Below are positions 8,787-12,786 of a stretch of 12,786 nucleotides of DNA, in pieces. A program made the position numbers and the translations under genes. Within the stretch, counting starts at the first letter, position 1, and every line of letters starts with the position of its first letter. The DNA is from an uncultured Lachnospiraceae bacterium (GTDB lineage Bacteria > Bacillota > Clostridia > Lachnospirales > Lachnospiraceae). The notes beneath the pieces are model-generated. The model made no database searches. It saw only the letters and a program-made list of their open reading frames with translations, and had not been told where the DNA came from. The stretch covers positions 1 through 12,786 of the forward strand of contig CANCYO010000074.1 in assembly GCA_947382415.1 (NCBI GenBank), in the 5' to 3' direction.

Positions 8787-9605
8787 TTACAAAGTCTGTG
8801 TCAGCCATTTTAAGACAGGCACAAAAAAGACTTGGAAAAGTATTACCAATATTTGAAAAAGTACCTCTGTACCTTCCCCGGATGTATTGGCACCGTCAAC
8901 CGTTGTACTCTGTAAATCTGCCTCATTCTGTGAGGATTCTTCCAGCGCCGGAGGCGTGAAAGTTCCGGCCTGTGCCCTCTCTGTGGGTTGGTCCGCCTTC
9001 GCATCTGTCTGAGGAACTACTGCTTTCTTTTGTATTCCGGCATTCCCAGCATTTCCAACAATTGCAGCGTTTGCAGAACTTCCGGCGACTGCAAAAGGAT
9101 CTGTAAAATCAAACAGCCTGTCGCCTGTCTCTGTCATCTCCTCCGGCTCGTCCCCTTCATCATCCCCATCGTCTCTGACCGGCCTCCACGGCTTCACGGG
9201 AATCTCCGGTTTGTCCGGTTCACTCGGTTTATCCGGTTCACTCGGTTTATCCGGTTCTTCCGGTTTATCCGGTTCTTCCGGATTGTCCGGATTACCCGGA
9301 TTACCCGGATTACCCGGCTTGTCAGGGATGTCCGGCTCTTCCGGATCAGTGGGAACACTGGGCTCCTCCGGCTTGTCCGTATGTACCGTAACTTTTACAA
9401 TATTCCCATTACTGTCATAAGAATACTCCACATAGCTGCCGTCCTCGTAGATTACCTTGACGACCCGGTTCAGGGCGTCGTATTCATACTCCTCCCCGTG
9501 TACTACCCGCATTGTGCCCGTAAGATTTCCCAATAGCATACATGCGGCAATCATTCCCATTCCTGCTGTTTTCACTGCTGTCTTCACAATTCTTTTGCAT
9601 CTCAT
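8787..9605 (-). CDS. Small exported YD-repeat protein with proline-rich stalk and C-terminal hydrophobic segment
   Basis: 272 residues from ATG 9605. This start is preferred because AGGGGAG (9615-9621) lies 9 nt upstream. An in-frame ATG at 9629 has only GGGAG at a 4-nt spacing. Residues 1-37 resemble a signal peptide (RCKRIVKTAVKTAG, then MGMIAACMLLGN). Residues 40-74 hold two YD (RHS-type) repeats: YEYDALNRVVKV and YSYDSNGNIVKV. Residues 78-141 are a proline-rich stalk of PEEPDKP, PSEPDKP and GNP units. Residues 143-157 are strongly acidic. Residues 248-267 (VLFQILVILFQVFFVPVLKW) are hydrophobic and could be a membrane anchor; there is no LPxTG motif. YD-repeat proteins usually have many repeats, so this is a minimal form. 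It is the first gene after the riboswitch leader and precedes the giant gene by 51 bp, so a role as export partner, anchor or accessory of the giant protein is plausible but unproven. I do not recognise a named family for the whole protein. Confidence 0.88.
   Translation of the reverse strand: MRCKRIVKTAVKTAGMGMIAACMLLGNLTGTMRVVHGEEYEYDALNRVVKVIYEDGSYVEYSYDSNGNIVKVTVHTDKPEEPSVPTDPEEPDIPDKPGNPGNPGNPDNPEEPDKPEEPDKPSEPDKPSEPDKPEIPVKPWRPVRDDGDDEGDEPEEMTETGDRLFDFTDPFAVAGSSANAAIVGNAGNAGIQKKAVVPQTDAKADQPTERAQAGTFTPPALEESSQNEADLQSTTVDGANTSGEGTEVLFQILVILFQVFFVPVLKWLTQTL
9205..9317 (-). repeat. Tandem 9/18-bp repeat coding for the proline-rich stalk
   Basis: Plus-strand reading shows TCCGGTT-type 9-mers in runs: an 18-bp unit containing TCCGGTTCACTCGGTTTA, then TTCTTCCGG units, then three GGATTACCC copies. 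All copies are in frame and encode PEEPDKP, SEPDKP and GNPGNPGNP. This kind of array can change copy number by replication slippage without shifting the frame. Confidence 0.9.
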
Positions 9606-9783
9606 GATTTTTATCTCCCCTGTTTTCATGTGTCTCCCGTATATGTTTTGTGTTTCGTATCTATATTTTTGTTCTGTGTTTTCGTTTTGTACTTGTAATC
9701 TATATCTTGTACTTTTCTTCAGTGTCGGTTATTTGTGCTTATTCTTTATTGCAAATGCGCCGTTTTTAGCCCTGCAATGACAT

Positions 9784-9821
9784 AAAAAGGCTGCATAAAC
9801 TAACTCATAGTCTGTGCAGCC
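9784..9821 (-). terminator. Riboswitch-controlled intrinsic terminator
   Basis: Minus-strand stem GGCTGCA (9815-9821) pairs with TGCAGCC (9789-9795). It extends through one C/A mismatch into AGACTA/TAGTTT (one G-U pair) with loop TGAGT, and five U follow (9784-9788). The 5' arm GGCTGC is also the 3' end of the aptamer, so the two structures exclude each other. Ligand-bound aptamer should therefore prevent termination (an ON switch); the direction is inference. Confidence 0.88.
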
Positions 9822-9891
9822 GAACCATCATAAATCATCACTTATGACTTCATGCTTTGCGTCCATCCATCACTGGATGTTTGCCAATGTG
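9814..9891 (-). promoter_or_regulatory. Cyclic-di-GMP-I (GEMM-I) riboswitch aptamer
   Basis: On the minus strand the conserved core is present with the family's spacing: GGCAAA (9880-9885), a 6-bp stem CATCCA/TGGATG closed by the GNRA tetraloop GTGA (9864-9879), then GACGCAAAGC (9854-9863). A second hairpin follows, TCATAA/TTATGA with an 8-nt loop (9828-9847), and then the 3' part GATGGTTCGGCTGC. The G that contacts c-di-GMP in the Vibrio Vc2 structure (G20) appears conserved, which favours c-di-GMP over c-AMP-GMP. P1 is short, and the usual terminal CC reads CA. The aptamer lies directly downstream of the promoter and directly upstream of a terminator, before genes for exported surface proteins, a usual GEMM target. 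The family assignment is from recognition of the motif, not from a covariance-model run. Confidence 0.87.
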
Positions 9892-9923
9892 ATGATTATA
9901 CAGTATTGTATTTTGATTTACAA
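9888..9923 (-). promoter_or_regulatory. Sigma-A-type promoter of the surface-protein operon
   Basis: The -35 box TTGTAA (complement of 9918-9923, 4/6 match to TTGACA) and a perfect -10 box TATAAT (complement of 9895-9900) are separated by 17 bp. The expected transcription start is near 9888-9890, so the RNA would begin almost directly with the riboswitch core, which supports both assignments. Confidence 0.82.
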
Positions 9924-9937
9924 GGTAAATTTTACCT
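9923..9937. promoter_or_regulatory. 15-bp palindrome, candidate operator
   Basis: AGGTAAA-T-TTTACCT is a perfect inverted repeat with 7-bp arms. It touches the upstream edge of the -35 box of the surface-protein promoter. Its size suits a dimeric HTH regulator; the neighbouring XRE protein is the obvious candidate, but nothing in the sequence proves binding. Confidence 0.5.
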
Positions 9938-9941
9938 CATT

Positions 9942-10039
9942 CTAAAATTCTTAAAATAGCATCTTCAAAATTTCATTATTTTCCCTGTTATCTGGAATGC
10001 CATTACAAATATCGTGAAATACTATATACTGAATTTTAG
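9942..10039. repeat. Dispersed 9-bp inverted repeat flanking the divergent promoters
   Basis: CTAAAATTC at 9942-9950 is matched by its exact complement GAATTTTAG at 10031-10039. The second copy covers the expected transcription start of the regulator gene, the first lies just behind the surface-protein promoter. The region is AT-rich, so chance is possible. Confidence 0.4.
10002..10030 (+). promoter_or_regulatory. Probable promoter of the XRE regulator gene
   Basis: ATTACA (10002-10007, 4/6 match to the -35 consensus) and TATACT (10025-10030, 5/6 match to -10) are 17 bp apart and 49 bp before the start codon. The region is AT-rich, so alternatives exist. Confidence 0.5.
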
Positions 10040-10065
10040 CTGTTGTTAATTACACTATCAATTGT

Positions 10066-10072
10066 AAAGGGG
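10066..10072 (+). promoter_or_regulatory. Ribosome binding site of the XRE regulator
   Basis: AAAGGGG with a 7-nt spacer to ATG 10080; this fixes the start of the gene. Confidence 0.8.
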
Positions 10073-10079
10073 TTTACTC

Positions 10080-10445
10080 ATGGAGCTTGGAAATATTATC
10101 TCCGCACTGCGCGCCGAGAGGGGTATCTACCAAAAGGAGCTTGCCGACTATCTGAATGTTTCCATCGGCACGGTTTCCAACTATGAGCAAGGCATTCACA
10201 GTCCCGATCTGGACACGCTCTGCAGGCTGGCGGATTACTATGAGGTTTCCATCGATTTTCTGCTGGGCCGCACTGATATCCGTTCTCCCATCGAAACCTG
10301 GAATCGCCCTTTAACTGAAAACTATACAATTGCCGATCTTCTGAACACGACGCTCCGGTTAGATCGTGCCAGCGCACGTTCTCTGGTAGAATATCTGGAC
10401 CTGCTCAGACTCAAGCAGACGCACCGCGAAACTTTTGAGGGCTAA
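10080..10445 (+). CDS. XRE-family helix-turn-helix transcriptional regulator
   Basis: 121 residues. Residues ~4-64 form a Cro/C1-type HTH domain: LGNIISALRAERG in helix 1, QKELADYLNVS for helix 2 and the turn, IGTVSNYEQG in recognition helix 3, then SPDLDTLCRLADYYEVSIDFLLGR, the usual end of this domain. Residues 65-121 are a short, partly helical tail (SARSLVEYLDLLRLK) that could mediate dimerisation; there is no peptidase or sensor domain. This layout is common in SinR-like and phage-type repressors and in stand-alone clostridial regulators. The gene diverges from the surface-protein operon across a 474-bp control region with palindromic sites, so it may control that operon and itself (inference). 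Its TAA stop overlaps the stop of the convergent ugd gene (CTAA, 10442-10445). Confidence 0.95.
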   Translation: MELGNIISALRAERGIYQKELADYLNVSIGTVSNYEQGIHSPDLDTLCRLADYYEVSIDFLLGRTDIRSPIETWNRPLTENYTIADLLNTTLRLDRASARSLVEYLDLLRLKQTHRETFEG

Positions 10446-11698
10446 TCCCTCTGAAAGATATCTCTTGTGTATACCTTATCCCGCACATCATCCAGGCATG
10501 CGTCGTAGCGGTTTGCTATAATGGCATTGCAAATGGTCTTAAATTCTGCAACATCATTTATTACCCGGCTTCCAAAAAAGGTACTGCCGTCCTCCAGTGA
10601 GGGCTCATATACCACTACGGTTGCGCCTTTCGCCTTGACCCTCTTCATAATTCCCTGAATGCTGCTCTGGCGGAAATTGTCAGAATTGGATTTCATGGTC
10701 AGACGGTATACACCGATCACCACATTTTTTTCCCTGTCTTCATTCCATTCCCGTCCGCCCTGATAATCATAATATCCGGCCATCTGCAGCACCCTGTCGG
10801 CTATAAAATCCTTTCTGGTTCTGTTGGACTCAACAATAGCCTCGATGAGGTTCTCCGGCACATCCTGATAATTTGCCAAAAGCTGTTTGGTATCCTTGGG
10901 AAGACAATAACCTCCATAACCGAAGGAGGGATTGTTGTAATAGGATCCGATGCGGGGATCCAGACACACGCCGTCGATGATGGACTGCGTGTCCAGCCCT
11001 TTGATCTCGGCATAGGTATCAAGTTCATTGAAATAGCTGACACGGAGCGCCAGATAGGTGTTTGCGAACAGCTTTACAGCCTCCGCTTCCGTAAAGCCCA
11101 TAAACAGGGTGTCGATATTTTCTTTGATTGCCCCTTCCTGCAAAAGCGCTGCAAAGGTATGGGCAGCCTTCACCAGTCTCTCGTTGTCCGGATCGGTTCC
11201 CACGATGATCCGGCTGGGATAGAGATTGTCATAGAGCGCTCTGGATTCACGGAGAAACTCAGGGCTGAACAAAATATTATCCGTGTGATATTTCTCCCTC
11301 ACGATCTTCGTGTAGCCCACGGGAATGGTGGACTTGATAACCATGACCGCCTCGGGATTGCACTGCAGCACCAGCTCGATGACGGCTTCCACCGCAGAGG
11401 TATCGAAAAAGTTTTTGTTGCTGTCGTAATTGGTGGGCGCGGCGATCACCACAAAGTCCGCGTCTGCGTACGCCGACTGCGCGTCCAGTGTAGCCGTCAG
11501 ATGCAGGGGGCGTTCCGCCAGAAATTCCTCCAACTCCTTGTCACGGATGGGAGACTTACGCTGATTCACAAGCTCCACTTTCTCAGGGATGATGTCCACT
11601 GCCGTCACCTGATGATGCTGGGACAGCAAGGTGGCGATGGAAAGTCCCACATATCCTGTTCCGGCTACTGCGATCCTGATGTCCTCAAATTTTCTCAT
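10442..11698 (-). CDS. ugd: UDP-glucose 6-dehydrogenase
   Basis: 418 residues. It oxidises UDP-glucose to UDP-glucuronate with two NAD+, in the cytoplasm, supplying acidic sugar for capsule, exopolysaccharide or teichuronic-type polymers. The N-terminal Rossmann domain has GTGYVG (residues 13-18) with acidic D35 at the end of strand 2. STIPVG (124-129) and EFLRES (147-152) are family motifs. The central helix region holds EAEAVKLFANTYLALRVSYF (204-223). The catalytic cysteine is C265 in GYGGYCLPKDTKQL, followed by SNRTRKDF and the C-terminal UDP-binding domain (GVYRLTMKSNSDNFR, SSIQGIMKR, YEPSLEDG). The sequence strongly recalls the Escherichia coli Ugd type, with about 20 extra residues around 307-326 (YYDYQGGREW region). 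The start ATG overlaps the upstream stop (ATGA), and AAGGAGG lies 8 nt before it, so translation is probably coupled to the amidohydrolase gene. All key residues seen are intact. Confidence 0.96.
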   Translation of the reverse strand: MRKFEDIRIAVAGTGYVGLSIATLLSQHHQVTAVDIIPEKVELVNQRKSPIRDKELEEFLAERPLHLTATLDAQSAYADADFVVIAAPTNYDSNKNFFDTSAVEAVIELVLQCNPEAVMVIKSTIPVGYTKIVREKYHTDNILFSPEFLRESRALYDNLYPSRIIVGTDPDNERLVKAAHTFAALLQEGAIKENIDTLFMGFTEAEAVKLFANTYLALRVSYFNELDTYAEIKGLDTQSIIDGVCLDPRIGSYYNNPSFGYGGYCLPKDTKQLLANYQDVPENLIEAIVESNRTRKDFIADRVLQMAGYYDYQGGREWNEDREKNVVIGVYRLTMKSNSDNFRQSSIQGIMKRVKAKGATVVVYEPSLEDGSTFFGSRVINDVAEFKTICNAIIANRYDACLDDVRDKVYTRDIFQRD

Positions 11699-12786
11699 AC
11701 TGTCTCCCTCCTTCTCGAAATTGTCTCTCCGTCCTTTATGGTTTCCAGTACCCTGATATCTCTGATCTCCATGGGATCGACCTCCAGAGGCGAACGGTCC
11801 AGTATCACCAGATCGGCCCGCTTACCGCTGACTATGCTTCCCTTTGACTCTTCCTCAAAATACTGATACGCCCCGTTAATTGTGACCGCTTTCAGCGCCT
11901 CATAGACTGACACTGCCTGATCCGCCCCGATCCGGTTTCCGCCCCGGCTGATCCGGTTCACAGCGCACCAGACCGAGTGAAGCATATCAGGTCTGGTAAC
12001 AGGCGTGTCCTGATGAAAGTTAACGGTCACTCCCCGATCAATCGCATCCTTTGCCGGGCTGATATGATTACCACGTTTGGGGCCGAAATTTTTCATATGA
12101 ATGTCGCCCCAATACCAGACATGTCCGATAAAAATGGAGGCGATCATATGAAGCCTTGCCATTCTGTCCAACTGGTCATTCCGGACGGTCTGGCAGTGTA
12201 TCATGACAGGCCGGAGCGCCGTCCCATCCTCCGCCGCATTCTCATACGCCCGGATAAACTGTTCGGCGGCAGCGTCCCCATTGCAATGCGCCAGAAGCTG
12301 CCTGTTCTCCGCCACCGCCTGGCAGACATAGTTCTGAACATCCTCATCCTTCATCCACGGATATCCGCAATAGTCCGGATCCTCTCCCAAATAAGGTTCC
12401 GACATCCAGGCAGACCTCCCCTGGGGAGAACCGTCCAGCACCAGCTTATAACCGCCGATCTTTAATCCGTTCACATACTCTCTGTAGGTCTCGCCGTATT
12501 GATGCATCACCTCTCCGCCGCCCGCGGACATCAGAGGATATGCCACCACATCCAGTTTCAGCGCCCTGGACGCGCTCATATGCATCAGCGCCTTGATATC
12601 GTTCTCCGTGGAAGCTCCGTCCTGTGCGGTAGTGATGCCATGCTCGATATAAACCTCCTGCATCTTCCGGAGCATCTTTTGGTAATCTACCTGCACTCTG
12701 GGCAATATGGCCATCTGCAGCAGATTCATGCCCGCCTCTTCAACATACCCGCCGGGCTCTCCGCCTTCGAGTCTTCCGATCACTCC
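11695..12786 (-). CDS. Amidohydrolase of the YtcJ/AepA family (N-terminus outside window)
   Basis: The frame is open to the right edge, so the 363 codons seen are the C-terminal two thirds of a protein that is usually 500-570 residues; the GTG at 12783 is only an internal codon. Numbered from that Val, visible landmarks are HGITTAQDG (48-56), K113 in GYKLVLDGSPQG, H166 in LAHCNGDAAAEQ, H196 in MIHCQTV, H221 in IGHVWYWGD, and D259 in FHQDTPV. These are the metal-binding and catalytic positions of the amidohydrolase superfamily. The end has the usual closing strand, GSIVSGKRADLVILDRSP. Proteins of this family hydrolyse amide or similar bonds in varied small molecules; the substrate cannot be told from sequence. 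AepA of Pectobacterium is a named member linked to exoenzyme control. No signal peptide can be judged. It is transcribed with ugd. Confidence 0.92.
   Translation of the reverse strand, partial: GVIGRLEGGEPGGYVEEAGMNLLQMAILPRVQVDYQKMLRKMQEVYIEHGITTAQDGASTENDIKALMHMSASRALKLDVVAYPLMSAGGGEVMHQYGETYREYVNGLKIGGYKLVLDGSPQGRSAWMSEPYLGEDPDYCGYPWMKDEDVQNYVCQAVAENRQLLAHCNGDAAAEQFIRAYENAAEDGTALRPVMIHCQTVRNDQLDRMARLHMIASIFIGHVWYWGDIHMKNFGPKRGNHISPAKDAIDRGVTVNFHQDTPVTRPDMLHSVWCAVNRISRGGNRIGADQAVSVYEALKAVTINGAYQYFEEESKGSIVSGKRADLVILDRSPLEVDPMEIRDIRVLETIKDGETISRRRETV
11707..11713 (-). promoter_or_regulatory. Strong ribosome binding site of ugd inside the upstream gene
   Basis: AAGGAGG on the minus strand, 8 nt before the ATG at 11698 and embedded in the last codons of the amidohydrolase. 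It decides the ugd start. Confidence 0.85.

Larger units (their letters stand above)
9606..10079. other. 474-bp divergent control region
   Basis: This stretch holds no convincing gene. In minus-strand order it contains the operator candidates, a promoter, a c-di-GMP riboswitch, an intrinsic terminator, and then an A/C-rich leader (9630-9783) with no obvious structure apart from the octamer ATCTATAT occurring at 9659-9666 and 9698-9705. Its right part carries the probable plus-strand promoter and ribosome binding site of the XRE regulator. Confidence 0.85.

Noticed and set aside
9205..9317. Short direct repeats as a CRISPR array
   Set aside because: The units are contiguous 9-mers without spacers and are in-frame coding sequence.
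8988..9536. Plus-strand frames opposite the proline-rich stalk giving FIRFTRFIRF or SGLPGLPGL repeats
   Set aside because: They mirror the tandem DNA repeat of the minus-strand gene, which has a signal peptide and a good ribosome binding site.
9834..9896. Perfect 8-bp complement between ATCATCAC (9834-9841) and GTGATGAT (9889-9896), possible alternative riboswitch helix
   Set aside because: One arm overlaps the -10 box and lies mostly before the expected transcription start, so it would not be fully in the RNA. It would matter only if transcription starts further upstream.
11159..11866. Plus-strand open frame of 235 codons
   Set aside because: It is antisense to the conserved ugd and amidohydrolase genes, without its own start signals.

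Overview
The window looks like chromosomal DNA of a gut-type clostridial Firmicute, probably Lachnospiraceae. The evidence is Gram-positive style ribosome binding sites, a giant secreted repeat protein, a short XRE regulator, and AT-rich control DNA between genes of mid GC content. The family-level assignment is inference; no rRNA or other marker gene is present.

Left part (1-9605, all minus strand): a two-gene surface-protein operon. The first gene (stop at 8787) encodes a small exported protein with two YD (RHS-type) repeats, a proline-rich stalk and a hydrophobic C-terminus. 51 bp later begins a giant exported protein that is still open at the left edge after about 2,911 codons. It has a signal peptide, then about 2,000 residues built from a superrepeat of about 400 residues (four copies plus a shortened fifth, probably a beta-solenoid), then alternating fibronectin type III and Ig-like domains.

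Control region (9606-10079): reading leftward there is a good sigma-A promoter, a cyclic-di-GMP-I (GEMM-I) riboswitch at the very 5' end of the transcript, and an intrinsic terminator whose 5' arm reuses the last bases of the aptamer. The simplest reading is that c-di-GMP binding blocks the terminator and switches on the surface-protein operon. Upstream of the promoter are a 15-bp palindrome and a dispersed 9-bp inverted repeat, candidate operators for the divergently transcribed XRE regulator (10080-10445, plus strand).

Right part (10442-12786, minus strand): a YtcJ/AepA-type amidohydrolase (its N-terminus lies outside the window) overlaps a UDP-glucose 6-dehydrogenase gene by 4 bp, an ATGA junction with a strong Shine-Dalgarno. 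These two form a separate operon that runs into the end of the regulator gene, with the stop codons overlapping tail to tail.

Taken together, the most notable system is a second-messenger-gated locus: promoter, c-di-GMP riboswitch, terminator, small YD-repeat stalk protein and giant adhesin-like solenoid/FnIII protein, next to a regulator and a gene for polysaccharide precursor synthesis.
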